DNA of 64,000 nucleotides from Chitinilyticum aquatile DSM 21506. Its GTDB lineage: Bacteria; Pseudomonadota; Gammaproteobacteria; Burkholderiales; Chitinibacteraceae. Below the pieces are notes generated by a model. It did not search any database. It worked only from the letters and a program-made list of their open reading frames with translations, and was not told the DNA's origin. Each line of letters opens with the position of its first letter. Within the stretch, counting starts at the first letter, position 1. Where the stretch lies: the NCBI RefSeq assembly GCF_000430805.1, contig NZ_AUMS01000007.1:236900-300899 (forward strand). Reading direction: 5' to 3'. Position numbers and translations under genes: made by a program. Below are positions 37,159 through 45,898 of this stretch, piece after piece.

Positions 37159-37746
37159 ATGCCCACCTCCACGGTTGCCAATACAGTCGACATTCCCGCA
37201 GGTGGCTCGGCCGCGCGGAACCCGGACCTGAACTGGAGCCAGGTCAGGGAAACCATCCTGATGCTGGGGCTCTCAGTAGCCCAGATCCGCCAAGCCATGC
37301 TGGAGAGCAAGGTGTCGCTCGATACGCTGACACATACCTTTGCCGCGACGCACGACAAGATCAACGACATCCGCACGACGCTGCAGCAGGACCTGGCCGC
37401 ATCGCCCGCCGCGCAGCAACTGGCGGGGCACATAGCCGACATCGATGCCATCAACCACCGTGCCGTTGTTGCCTTCCAGTTCTACGACCGCCTCACCCAG
37501 CAGCTCGATCACGCCTGCGGCAGCATTGCCTGCCTTGCCGATCTGGTCGCCGATCCACAGCGCCTGTTCGTGCCGAACGAGTGGCTGCTGCTGCAGCAGC
37601 GCATCCGCTCGCAATTCACGATGGAGCAGGAGCATCAGCTGTTTGACAACATCCTGCACGGCATGAGCCTGGAGGACGCCCTCAAGCAGGTGACAGCACC
37701 TCAGCATGACGGCCAGCCGGCCGCCGGTGATATCGAGCTGTTCTGA
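37159..37746 (+). CDS. CheZ-like helical protein of unknown function
   Basis: The 195-residue protein appears almost wholly helical, fitting a helical hairpin. Within [12 protein letters not shown] (about residues 108-119) it shows a D-x-x-x-Q pattern like the catalytic aspartate/glutamine of CheZ (DLTGQ). It ends with an isolated acidic hydrophobic tail, GDIELF, recalling the C-terminal CheY-binding peptide of CheZ. No chemotaxis genes adjoin it, although a chemoreceptor lies 6 kb away. I therefore offer a CheY-phosphatase-like role as a hypothesis only. The ATG at 37159 is chosen because upstream frame overlaps orn antisense. Confidence 0.65.
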   Translation: MPTSTVANTVDIPAGGSAARNPDLNWSQVRETILMLGLSVAQIRQAMLESKVSLDTLTHTFAATHDKINDIRTTLQQDLAASPAAQQLAGHIADIDAINHRAVVAFQFYDRLTQQLDHACGSIACLADLVADPQRLFVPNEWLLLQQRIRSQFTMEQEHQLFDNILHGMSLEDALKQVTAPQHDGQPAAGDIELF

Positions 37747-37797
37747 AACAGTTCCAGGCGGGATGGGACTGAAAGCGGGAAGCACGCATACATTACC

Positions 37798-37846
37798 CCC
37801 CATATGATCAAAGCCATTGATATTAAATAGCTACAGCCACATACCC
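37798..37846. repeat. 49-bp dispersed palindromic element, copy 10
   Basis: The left end is degenerate (CCCCAT), the core AGCCATTGATATTAAATAGCT is good, and the right end is a perfect ATACCC. Confidence 0.78.
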
Positions 37847-38173
37847 AAAGCAAAACTTCGCACACCATCGCAGCAAATCAAGCCACTGCGCCTGCCTGCA
37901 CGGCCAGCGCCTCCGCCCTGCACTGCGCAATGACAATCGTGCTCCAACAGGCAGTTGAATAAGCTGAGCTTCTGCCGGCCTCAGGCTGCGGGCAACGCCG
38001 GGCGAATCGTCAAGCGGATCGACCAGATATCCGGTTTTGCGCTCATGCCGCTTTCCCGGCTGCACAGCAATGCCGATAGCGATTTTCCGCCTTACAAATC
38101 ATCGGAAAACCCGCGCCGGCGCGGCAGCGGCTATGGCATACTTCCGGCTTTGCCGCCCGCTGCCGTTCTGCCG
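37847..38173. other. Leader region of the M48 protease gene, no gene seen
   Basis: About 330 bases between the repeat and the protease ATG. An in-frame extension of the protease exists from 37955, but its composition is unlike a signal or membrane start, so I treat it as untranslated. No clear promoter, hairpin or riboswitch is visible. Confidence 0.5.
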
Positions 38174-39421
38174 ATGACCGCCCACCAGTTTTCCGGACTT
38201 TTCCTGTTTGCCCTGCTCTCCAGCGTGCTTGTCCAGCTCTGGTTGGCGCTGCGCCACGCCAATCATGTCCGCCGTCATCGCAACACCGTTCCGGCCGAAT
38301 TTTCCACCAGCATTTCGCTCGAATCGCACCAGCGTGCGGCCGATTACACCGTCGCCAAAACCCGCTTCGGCATGCTGGTTGCCATCTATGACGCCATGCT
38401 GCTGCTGGCCTTTACGCTGGGCGGAGGCATCAATGCACTGCAGACGCTGTGCAGCAGCTGGTTTGCCAGCCCTGTGCTTGCCGGCGTTGCACTGATTGCC
38501 CTGCTTGGTTTTGCCAACGGCCTGCTGACGCTGCCATTTTCACTGGTATCCACCTTCGGCATCGAAGCGCGCTTCGGCTTCAATACGATGACGCTGCGGC
38601 TCTTTTTCACCGACCTGCTGAAAACCACGCTGCTCGCCCTCGTGCTCGGCCTGCCGCTGGTCGCCGGCGTGCTGTGGCTGATGCAGGCCATGGGCGAAAA
38701 CTGGTGGTTCTGGGTGTGGCTGTCCTGGCTCGGTTTTTCCCTGCTGCTGATGTGGATCTTTCCGGCGTTCATCGCGCCAATCTTCAACAAGTTCGAGCCG
38801 CTGGCGGACGCCAGCCTGCAGCAGCGCATCGAGCAGCTGCTTGCCCGCTGCGGCTTTCGCGCCAGCGGCATTTTCGTGATGGATGGCTCGAAGCGTTCCA
38901 GCCACGGCAATGCCTACTTCACCGGCTTCGGTTCGGCCAAGCGCATCGTGTTTTTCGATACGCTGCTCAAGCACCTCGATGCCGACGAAATGGAAGCGGT
39001 ACTCGCGCACGAGCTGGGGCATTTCAAGCATCGCCATATTGCGCAGCGCCTGATCTGGACCTTTGCCACCATGCTCGGCCTCTTGTGGGTGCTGGGCCAG
39101 CTCGCCCATGAAGACTGGTTCTATCAGGGACTGGGCGTAGCCACGCCGAGCACGGCAGCGGCCCTTCTGCTGTTCTTTCTGGTGCTGCCGGTATTCACTT
39201 TCCTGTTCGGCCCATTGGGCTCGTGGCTGTCACGCCGGCATGAATACCAGGCCGATGCCTATGCCGCACAGCAGACCTCGGCGGAAAAACTGGTATCCGC
39301 GCTCGTCAAGCTCTACCGCGACAATGCCGCGACACTCACGCCGGATCGCTGGCACAGCATTTTCTATGACAGCCACCCGCCCGCCAGCCTGCGCATTGCG
39401 GCCTTGCAGCGCCTTGTCTAG
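38174..39421 (+). CDS. M48-family (Ste24-like) membrane zinc protease
   Basis: The 415-residue protein has several membrane segments (about 5-22, 65-85, 105-125, 150-215, 285-345), the zinc motif HELGH in VLAHELGHFKHRH, and the late glutamate in HEYQADAYAA. It resembles the Ste24/CAAX-type branch of M48 rather than the shorter HtpX. It probably degrades misfolded membrane proteins. The ATG at 38174 begins immediately before the first helix. The stop codon TAG uses the TA of a MITE target plus the first G of that element; without the insertion the codon would be TAA. Confidence 0.88.
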   Translation: MTAHQFSGLFLFALLSSVLVQLWLALRHANHVRRHRNTVPAEFSTSISLESHQRAADYTVAKTRFGMLVAIYDAMLLLAFTLGGGINALQTLCSSWFASPVLAGVALIALLGFANGLLTLPFSLVSTFGIEARFGFNTMTLRLFFTDLLKTTLLALVLGLPLVAGVLWLMQAMGENWWFWVWLSWLGFSLLLMWIFPAFIAPIFNKFEPLADASLQQRIEQLLARCGFRASGIFVMDGSKRSSHGNAYFTGFGSAKRIVFFDTLLKHLDADEMEAVLAHELGHFKHRHIAQRLIWTFATMLGLLWVLGQLAHEDWFYQGLGVATPSTAAALLLFFLVLPVFTFLFGPLGSWLSRRHEYQADAYAAQQTSAEKLVSALVKLYRDNAATLTPDRWHSIFYDSHPPASLRIAALQRLV

Positions 39422-39686
39422 GCTCTGTTGAGGTTTGATTAGTTTTTACGCAGCCCCACCAGCTTGTCGGGGCGCGAAGCCAAGCGCAAGGAAATGCGAG
39501 CATTTTCGAGCATTGGCGACAAAGTATCCGGCAAGAATGGCGGGGCTGCCCTGCGGGCGCTGGGCTCTTTTGCCCCATTACGGCGTTATTTGCCACTTGA
39601 CAGTACCCGTACTGCTGCGTGGCAAATGCCTGGTACTGGGGCAAAATAGCCCATCGCGTAGAAATCAATCAAACCTCAACAGAGCC
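39421..39686. mobile_element. MITE-like element with 31-bp inverted ends and TA target duplication
   Basis: A 266-bp element with terminal inverted repeats: 20 bp perfect (starting GGCTCTGTTG), extending imperfectly to 31 bp and ending TACGC/GCGTA. TA flanks both sides (39419-39420 and 39687-39688). The right half forms a nested hairpin: 39561-39577 pairs with 39637-39653, ATTTGCCAC with GTGGCAAAT, and CAGTAC with GTACTG at the tip. No transposase is encoded; small frames inside are not credible. The TA duplication suggests mobilisation by an IS630- or IS5/IS427-type transposase. Confidence 0.82.
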
Positions 39687-39716
39687 TAAAACAGGGGTAA
39701 CGCTTTTGGAGCCATC

Positions 39717-40031
39717 ATGCTGATTCTCGAACACTGCAAGGACCAGCCCGTCAAACTGAGTGCCAGCGAGGCCAGGAAACTCGGGGGCGAAATAGCCGGC
39801 TGGACCGTCTTTGATGACCGTATCGGAAAAACCTTCAGCTTCGCCAGCAACCAGGAAACCATGAATTTTGCCAATGCGGTTGCCTGGATCGCCAGCCGGC
39901 AGAATCACCACCCGGAAATGAACATCAGCATGAATACCTGCACCCTGACCTGGTTCACCCACAGCCTGGCCGGGCTGAGCCGCAACGATTTCATCTGCGC
40001 AGCCAAAGTCGAAGCGCTGTTCCTTGTATGA
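39717..40031 (+). CDS. phhB: Pterin-4a-carbinolamine dehydratase
   Basis: The 104-residue protein has the pterin-carbinolamine dehydratase signature, with NHHPEMNI and TWFTHSLAGLSRNDFICAAK. It regenerates the tetrahydropterin cofactor after phenylalanine hydroxylase, or acts as a DcoH-like protein. No phenylalanine hydroxylase gene is adjacent. Its stop overlaps the rsgA start by four bases. The MITE lies 30 bases upstream, so the promoter may be partly within or replaced by that element. Confidence 0.9.
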   Translation: MLILEHCKDQPVKLSASEARKLGGEIAGWTVFDDRIGKTFSFASNQETMNFANAVAWIASRQNHHPEMNISMNTCTLTWFTHSLAGLSRNDFICAAKVEALFLV

Positions 40032-40906
40032 GTGACATCGCACGAATCGTCACCAGCCACGGCCGCATCTACATTGTCGAACTGGCTGACGGCAGCCGCC
40101 GCCAGGCCAGCACGCGCGGCAAGAAAACCGACTATGCCTGCGGTGATCGCGTACGGATCCAGATCCTGAACGCGGAGCAGGCGGTGATCGAAGGCGCGGA
40201 AGAACGCCGCAGCCTGCTCTATCGTTCGGACCAGTGGCGCAGCAAGCTGATTGCCGCCAATGTCAGCCAGATCGTGATAGTCGTAGCCCCCGTACCCAGC
40301 TTTTTCGACGAGCTGATCGGCCGCTGCCTGATCGCAGCCGAAGCCGCCGACATCGAACCACTGATCTGCCTGAACAAGTCCGACCTGCCCCAGGCCGCAG
40401 AGGCAAATGAGCGGCTGCAGTATTACACCGGCCTTGGCTACCCGCTGCTGTGCCTGTCGGCACTGGCCGATGTGCAGCAGCTGCGCGAACGCCTGCATGG
40501 CCACATCTCGGTACTGGTCGGGCAATCCGGCATGGGCAAGTCGACGCTGACCAATGCGCTGATTCCGGATGCGAATGCGCGGATCAACGATATTTCCGTA
40601 GCACTGGATTCAGGCAAGCACACGACAACGCACGCCACGCTGTATCACCTGGACGCCGAATCCGACCTGATCGACTCGCCCGGCCTGCAGTCATTCGGCC
40701 TTGCACACGTCACAGCGGAAGAGCTGCCGCGCCTGATGCCGGATTTCCGCCCTTTCATCGGTGAATGCCGCTTTCACAACTGCCGCCACCGTCACGAGCC
40801 GGGCTGCGCCATTCTGGGCGCGGTAGCAGAAGGCAAGGTGCGCAGCGACCGCCTCGCCCTGCTGCACCGACTGCAGGACGAACTCAGCGCAGCGCAAAGC
40901 TATTAA
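40028..40906 (+). CDS. rsgA: Small ribosomal subunit biogenesis GTPase RsgA
   Basis: The 292-residue protein has the circularly permuted GTPase order: LNKSDL (G4) precedes GQSGMGKSTL (G1), followed by DSPGLQSFG (G3). An N-terminal OB fold comes before these motifs and a C-terminal zinc knuckle (CRFHNCRHRHEPGC) after them. RsgA promotes late maturation of the 30S subunit. It overlaps phhB by four bases and is convergent with the DUF2062 gene. Confidence 0.95.
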   Translation: MSDIARIVTSHGRIYIVELADGSRRQASTRGKKTDYACGDRVRIQILNAEQAVIEGAEERRSLLYRSDQWRSKLIAANVSQIVIVVAPVPSFFDELIGRCLIAAEAADIEPLICLNKSDLPQAAEANERLQYYTGLGYPLLCLSALADVQQLRERLHGHISVLVGQSGMGKSTLTNALIPDANARINDISVALDSGKHTTTHATLYHLDAESDLIDSPGLQSFGLAHVTAEELPRLMPDFRPFIGECRFHNCRHRHEPGCAILGAVAEGKVRSDRLALLHRLQDELSAAQSY

Positions 40907-40928
40907 AAGCCATTAAGCGACAGCAGGG

Positions 40929-41489
40929 TTAAAGATCAGCCTTGCTGCGCTTGCGCCGGCGCAGCGCCAGTTCGATCAATACCCAGCCGCGCCACCCCCA
41001 GAACACCAGCACATAACCGGCCAGCGCCAGCAATACTGCCATGGCTGGCAGACCGATCAGCAAGGGGGGGCCAAGATCCACGGCCCAGTGCAGGCTGGCG
41101 GCAAGCCAGCTACCGAAGGACTGGCCGGAGAATTCGGGAAAGGCTGCGGCAGAGGCATTACCGCCGCTACTGCCGGTGAGAAAACTGCCCAGCAGATAGG
41201 CAAACCAGTAGAGCGGGCCAATCGTGAAGGGGTTGGTATAAAACGTTACCACGATGGCGACCGGCAGATTGGTGCGAAAGCCGATCGACAGCGCGCCGGA
41301 GGTCAGTACCTGCAAGGGGCCGGGAATCAAACCGGCGAACAGCCCGACCGCCACCCCGCCAGCAACCGAGCGGCGGTTGAGATGCCAGACCGGCGAATGG
41401 GTAAAGCGGTGGCCGAAACGGCGCAGAAAGCGGTTTTCACACACTCGCTGCCGGTCGGGCAGAATACGTCGCAGCAGTTTTCGCGGCAT
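40929..41489 (-). CDS. DUF2062 membrane protein
   Basis: The 186-residue protein has three or four hydrophobic segments and the DUF2062 pattern near VAGGVAVGLFAGLIPGPLQV and FYTNPFTIGPLYW. The family is often found next to glycosyltransferases or stress genes; its function is unknown. A C7 run (about 41066-41072 on the opposite strand) lies in the coding sequence and could be slippage-prone. Confidence 0.85.
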   Translation of the reverse strand: MPRKLLRRILPDRQRVCENRFLRRFGHRFTHSPVWHLNRRSVAGGVAVGLFAGLIPGPLQVLTSGALSIGFRTNLPVAIVVTFYTNPFTIGPLYWFAYLLGSFLTGSSGGNASAAAFPEFSGQSFGSWLAASLHWAVDLGPPLLIGLPAMAVLLALAGYVLVFWGWRGWVLIELALRRRKRSKADL

Positions 41490-41527
41490 CGGGGAACCAG
41501 AAAAGGTAAAATCAATCCATCATATAA

Positions 41528-41547
41528 GGCACGGCTGTAGCCGTGCC
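41528..41547. promoter_or_regulatory. Perfect 20-bp palindrome in the relA leader
   Basis: GGCACGGCT, GT, AGCCGTGCC form a perfect inverted repeat 57 bases before the relA ATG. It could act as an operator, a leader hairpin or part of a bidirectional terminator; no T run follows. It resembles neither end of the 49-bp family. Confidence 0.5.
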
Positions 41548-41603
41548 ACTCCAACGACTATGACTTGGCCTTCCCGGCAAGATTCCCTCCCGAAGCGAAG
41601 AAT

Positions 41604-43805
41604 ATGGTAGCCGTCAGCCGTCCGCTCGCCCATTCCATTGCCGAAGCCGCCGATCCCGAGCAGTGGCTGAAGGCGCTTTCTGACCGCTTTAATCCGGCAG
41701 AACTGGCCCAGCTGCGCCAGGCACTGGACTGGACCGCCAGGCATTGCGCCAGTGCTGTGCACCCGCAAACCGGCACCCCTCTTTTCCAGCACGCGGTCGC
41801 CAGCGCATCCATCGTGGCGGACCTGCGCCTGGGGGCGGATGCCGTTGCAGCGGCGCTGCTGTTTGCCGGCACCGAAGTCATGCCCGATGCCAACGCTGAA
41901 ATTTCCCGCGTGGCGGGCGCTGACGTCGCACGACTGGTCGACGGCATTTCCCGGCTCATGAAGCTGAAATGGCTCAGCGCCAGCAGCCAGCTGCGGGCGG
42001 ACGAACGCGCACAGCAGATCGAGGGCCTGCGCAAGATGCTGCTGGCGATGGTGGAGGACATCCGTGCCGTCCTCATCTTGCTGGCCTGGCGCACACAGAC
42101 CATGCATGTACTGGGACAGGCGCCCGAGCAGGTGCGCAAGGAAGTGGCGCAGGAAACGCTGGATCTTTTTGCACCACTCGCCAACCGGCTGGGCGTCTGG
42201 CAGATCAAGTGGGAGCTGGAAGACCTTGGCTTCCGCTACCTGCACCCCGATACCTACAAGAAAATTGCCAAACTGCTCGACGAGCGGCGAGTTGATCGCG
42301 AGCAGTTCATCAGCAACGTACTGGACACCCTGAGAGCAGAGCTGAAAACCGTCGGCATCAAGGCCGATCTGATGGGACGCCCCAAGCACATCTACAGCAT
42401 CTGGAAGAAGATGCAGAAGAAGAAGCTCGACTTCTCCGAGCTGTATGACATTCGTGCCGTGCGCGTCCTGGTTGACGACCTGAAGGATTGCTATACCGTT
42501 CTTGGCATCGTGCACAACCTGTGGCAGCCGATACCCGGTGAATTCGATGACTACATCGCCCAGCCCAAGGGCAATAACTACCGCTCGCTGCACACGGCGG
42601 TCATCGGCCCGGAAGACAAGGCAGTCGAAGTGCAGATCCGCACCTTCGACATGCACGAGCATGCCGAATATGGCGTTGCCGCACACTGGCGCTACAAGGA
42701 GGGCGGGCGCGGCGACTCCAGTTACGAAGAAAAAATCGCCTGGCTGCGACAACTGCTCGACTGGAGGGAAGACAGCAGCAGCGACAGCAGTATCGCCGAA
42801 GCCTTCAAGGCCGAGCTGTTTGACGACACCATTTACGTGCAGACCCCAGCCGGCCGGGTGATCGCCCTGCCGCGCGGCAGTACGCCGGTTGATTTTGCCT
42901 ATCACGTTCACACTGATCTGGGGCATCGCTGCCGCGGTGCGAAGGTCAATGGCGCCATTGTTCCGCTCAACACCCCGCTCGAAAACGGCCAGCGAATAGA
43001 AATCCTGGCGGCGAAGGAAGGCGGTCCCAGTCTGGACTGGCTGCATCAGGGTTATGTCAAAAGCCATCGCGCAGCCAGCAAACTGCGCCACTGGATACGC
43101 CAGCAGAACCTGGATGTCGCGCGCGAAGCCGGCAAGGCCATTTACGACAAGGAGGCGGCACGCGCGGCAGCCACCAATGTCAACCAGGACGCCGTCGCAC
43201 AGCGTCTGATGTTCAAGACAATCGATGAAGTTCACATCGCGCTGGGCCAGGGTGAAATCACCCTGCGCGAGCTGGCTGATGCCTTTTCCGATACGCTGGC
43301 GCCACCTCCTGTTGCAGATGAAACACCGGGCAGTTTCATCAAGACAGCCCGCGCCGACCAGCATGGTGAGGGCATCCTGATCGAGGGCGTCGACAAGCTG
43401 ATGACCCTGCTTGCGAAATGCTGCAAACCGGTCCCCCCCGACCCGGTAATGGGTTTTGTGACCCGTGGCCGCGGCATTTCGATCCACCGGGCGGATTGTC
43501 CCGCACTCAAGCGACTCGCGGCAGAAGCGCCGGAACGCCTGATCAAGGCAGACTGGGGCAAGCAGCAGGGACACGCCTTTGCAACCGATGTTCTGGTCGA
43601 GGCACATGAACGCAACAATCTGCTGCGCGATCTGACTGACACCATGTCCCGCGACAAGATCAATGTCACGGCAGTGAACATGCAGTCAAAAGACATGCGG
43701 GTGCATTTGCGCTTTACGGTAGAAATCCGCGACGCGGAACAACTGCAGCGCATCTTTACCAAGCTGCGTGATGTGGCCGGAGTCATCCGGGTCGAGCGCA
43801 CCTGA
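41604..43805 (+). CDS. relA: (p)ppGpp synthetase RelA
   Basis: The 733-residue protein has the RelA layout: an N-terminal hydrolase-like domain whose HD pair is lost (HAVASASIVADLRLGADAV and ALLFAGTE), a synthetase domain (ELYDIRAVRVLVDD, PKGNNYRSLHTAV), TGS (DDTIYVQTPAGRVIALPRGSTPVDFAYHVH), helical and zinc-finger-like regions (CCKPVPPDPVMGFVTRGRGISIHRADC) and a C-terminal ACT domain. It therefore makes alarmone upon amino-acid starvation but should not degrade it. ATG 41604 is chosen because MVAVSR matches the E. coli RelA start; a TTG lies further upstream. Confidence 0.94.
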   Translation: MVAVSRPLAHSIAEAADPEQWLKALSDRFNPAELAQLRQALDWTARHCASAVHPQTGTPLFQHAVASASIVADLRLGADAVAAALLFAGTEVMPDANAEISRVAGADVARLVDGISRLMKLKWLSASSQLRADERAQQIEGLRKMLLAMVEDIRAVLILLAWRTQTMHVLGQAPEQVRKEVAQETLDLFAPLANRLGVWQIKWELEDLGFRYLHPDTYKKIAKLLDERRVDREQFISNVLDTLRAELKTVGIKADLMGRPKHIYSIWKKMQKKKLDFSELYDIRAVRVLVDDLKDCYTVLGIVHNLWQPIPGEFDDYIAQPKGNNYRSLHTAVIGPEDKAVEVQIRTFDMHEHAEYGVAAHWRYKEGGRGDSSYEEKIAWLRQLLDWREDSSSDSSIAEAFKAELFDDTIYVQTPAGRVIALPRGSTPVDFAYHVHTDLGHRCRGAKVNGAIVPLNTPLENGQRIEILAAKEGGPSLDWLHQGYVKSHRAASKLRHWIRQQNLDVAREAGKAIYDKEAARAAATNVNQDAVAQRLMFKTIDEVHIALGQGEITLRELADAFSDTLAPPPVADETPGSFIKTARADQHGEGILIEGVDKLMTLLAKCCKPVPPDPVMGFVTRGRGISIHRADCPALKRLAAEAPERLIKADWGKQQGHAFATDVLVEAHERNNLLRDLTDTMSRDKINVTAVNMQSKDMRVHLRFTVEIRDAEQLQRIFTKLRDVAGVIRVERT

Positions 43806-43900
43806 CGACTGCATCTCCCATGCATCATCCCAGTCCAGTTGCCGGCTTGCCTTCCTGACAAGCCGGCATACACTGAATGAGGATTACCAAGGAGATGGTC

Positions 43901-45787
43901 ATGCTTCATTCACTGCGCGGCAAACTGATTCTGTTCATCGCGGTTCTCACGCTGATACTTGCGACCATTCTGACGTTCGGTGCTTATACGAAAATGCGCA
44001 CCGAAATTGTCGAAACCGGCCTGACACATGAAATTGCCGGTACGGCTGCGGGCTACAATGTGGTCTTGCGCAACTGGATTACCGAAAAGAAACAAATCAT
44101 CACGGCGCTGTCCGAAGCCTTGGCGGCAGCACCCGACCCGATGCCCGCGCTGACCCAGGCAGCCAAGAGCTCGACGTTCGACTCGACTTATCTGGGCAAG
44201 CCGGATAAACAGATGATCACCTCGCGTGATCTGAAACTTCCCGAAGGTTATGATCCCACCGGCCGTCCTTGGTATGTGCAAACGGTCAAGGATGACAAAA
44301 CGGTACTCACCCCGCCCTATGTGGATGCCGGAACCAAGCAGCTGATCATCACCTTTGCCGCTCCGGTAAAGAAAGATGGCGCACTGCTGGGCGTAGTCGG
44401 TGCAGACATCACGCTTGATGCCATCGTGAAAGATGTGCTGAACATCCGTCTGACCGGCGATGGCTATGCCATGCTGATCGGCAAGGATGGCAAGGTACTT
44501 GTCCACTCCGATCAGGCCCTGATCACCAAGGATGCCAGCGAGATCTCGCCCGCATTCAGCAAGGACAGCCTGACAGCCCTTGCCGGCAGCAAGACTCTCT
44601 CTGAGACCACCATCGGTGGTCAGGCGAAATTTGCCTTCGTGCAGGAAATCGAAGGCGCCGAAACCTATATGGTCATCGTCATCGACAAGAGCAAAGCCCT
44701 GCAACCGCTCAACCAGCTGCTGATGATTGCGGTGATCACGCTGATCGTCGTCCTGCTGGTCATCATTCCGGTTGCCAGCCTGCAGGTAAACCGCATGATG
44801 AAGGGCCTGCTGAAAGTGCGTGACGGGATGCGCGAGATTTCACAGGGCGAAGGTGATCTCACCCGCAAGATCGAAATCAGCGGTACGGATGAAATCGCCC
44901 AGACCGCACAAGCCTTCAACGCCTTTACCGGCCGCCTGCGCAGCATGTTCCTCGATATTCGCAAAGAATCCGAGAGCCTGACCCGCGGGGTAAATGAAAT
45001 CAATCAGGTACTCGACACTCTTGCGCGGGATTCGGAAATCCTGGCCGATCTGGCCTCGGGCAATGCAGCGACCATCGAAGAAATCACGGTCAGCATCAGC
45101 CACATCGCCGACAACTCGCGTGAAGCCGATCAACTGGTGAACAACACCGGAGCGCTGTCGAAAGAATCGACACAAACCGTCCGCGAAGTCGCCAGCGAAG
45201 TCGGCAAATCGGCCGATGAAGTGAAGAACCTCTCGGCCCTGCTGGACAGACTGAGTTCGCGCAGCGAGGAAATCAGCGGCATTATCCGGGTCATCAAGGA
45301 TATTGCCGACCAGACCAACCTGCTGGCGCTCAATGCGGCGATCGAGGCCGCGCGCGCCGGCGAGCAAGGGCGTGGCTTTGCTGTCGTTGCCGACGAAGTG
45401 CGGAAACTGGCAGAGCGCACCGGGCAGGCCACCCTTGAAATTACCGGAATGATCGAGGGCATCCGCGGCGAAACCGATGCTGCAGTTCACAATATGCAAT
45501 CGACTGTTGCGGCAGTACAGAATGGCGTGAACCTGAGCAATAACGCAGCAGAGAAAATCGACCACATCCGCGAAAACATGGCGACCGTCATGCAGAAAAT
45601 GGGAGAAATCGCCCACTCAACCAGCGAGCAGCAGGATGCCACAACCCTGATGGCGCAAAGTGCGGAAAACATCACGAACCAGATGCAGCAAACGGATGCT
45701 GCGCTGCAAAGAGCGACCAAATCCGTGCACGAACTGAACGAGCTGGCCAATTTCCTGCTGCAGCTGTTCGGCAAATTCAAACTCTAG
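43901..45787 (+). CDS. Methyl-accepting chemotaxis protein with dCache domain
   Basis: The 628-residue chemoreceptor has two membrane segments (about 9-30 and 275-295) around a periplasmic double-Cache domain ([26 protein letters not shown], typical of amino-acid-binding dCache). HAMP and a cytosolic signalling domain follow, with the hairpin tip [32 protein letters not shown]. An AAGGAG site precedes ATG 43901 by 6 bases; the in-frame ATG two codons upstream is too close to it. It is monocistronic. No other chemotaxis genes are present in the window. The ligand is unknown. Confidence 0.93.
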   Translation: MLHSLRGKLILFIAVLTLILATILTFGAYTKMRTEIVETGLTHEIAGTAAGYNVVLRNWITEKKQIITALSEALAAAPDPMPALTQAAKSSTFDSTYLGKPDKQMITSRDLKLPEGYDPTGRPWYVQTVKDDKTVLTPPYVDAGTKQLIITFAAPVKKDGALLGVVGADITLDAIVKDVLNIRLTGDGYAMLIGKDGKVLVHSDQALITKDASEISPAFSKDSLTALAGSKTLSETTIGGQAKFAFVQEIEGAETYMVIVIDKSKALQPLNQLLMIAVITLIVVLLVIIPVASLQVNRMMKGLLKVRDGMREISQGEGDLTRKIEISGTDEIAQTAQAFNAFTGRLRSMFLDIRKESESLTRGVNEINQVLDTLARDSEILADLASGNAATIEEITVSISHIADNSREADQLVNNTGALSKESTQTVREVASEVGKSADEVKNLSALLDRLSSRSEEISGIIRVIKDIADQTNLLALNAAIEAARAGEQGRGFAVVADEVRKLAERTGQATLEITGMIEGIRGETDAAVHNMQSTVAAVQNGVNLSNNAAEKIDHIRENMATVMQKMGEIAHSTSEQQDATTLMAQSAENITNQMQQTDAALQRATKSVHELNELANFLLQLFGKFKL

Positions 45788-45825
45788 CGTCCCTTCGCCT
45801 GCCGGAATGGCGAATTGCACATTAC

Positions 45826-45862
45826 GGGGCTGCAACGGATAATCGTTGCAGCCCCGGTTTCC
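45826..45862 (+). terminator. Rho-independent terminator between chemoreceptor and uvrB
   Basis: GGGGCTGCAAC pairs with GTTGCAGCCCC (45826-45836 and 45845-45855) and is followed by a T-rich stretch interrupted by GG and CC. It lies 38 bases after the chemoreceptor stop. Confidence 0.7.
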
Positions 45863-45898
45863 TTTCTGCGGGCACCCTTGTCAGGTACTCCGCTGCCC

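Noticed and set aside
37955..38173. N-terminal extension of the M48 protease
   Set aside because: The extra 73 residues lack hydrophobic or signal character, and the internal ATG at 38174 directly precedes the first membrane helix.
39435..39689. Small frames inside the MITE
   Set aside because: The composition follows the inverted repeats and hairpins; there is no transposase motif.
41520..43607. A 695-residue open frame on the minus strand
   Set aside because: It is antisense to relA, and no family features are visible.
41604..43805. Assignment as SpoT or a bifunctional Rel
   Set aside because: The HD hydrolase residues are lost and the N-terminus matches RelA, so hydrolase activity is not expected.
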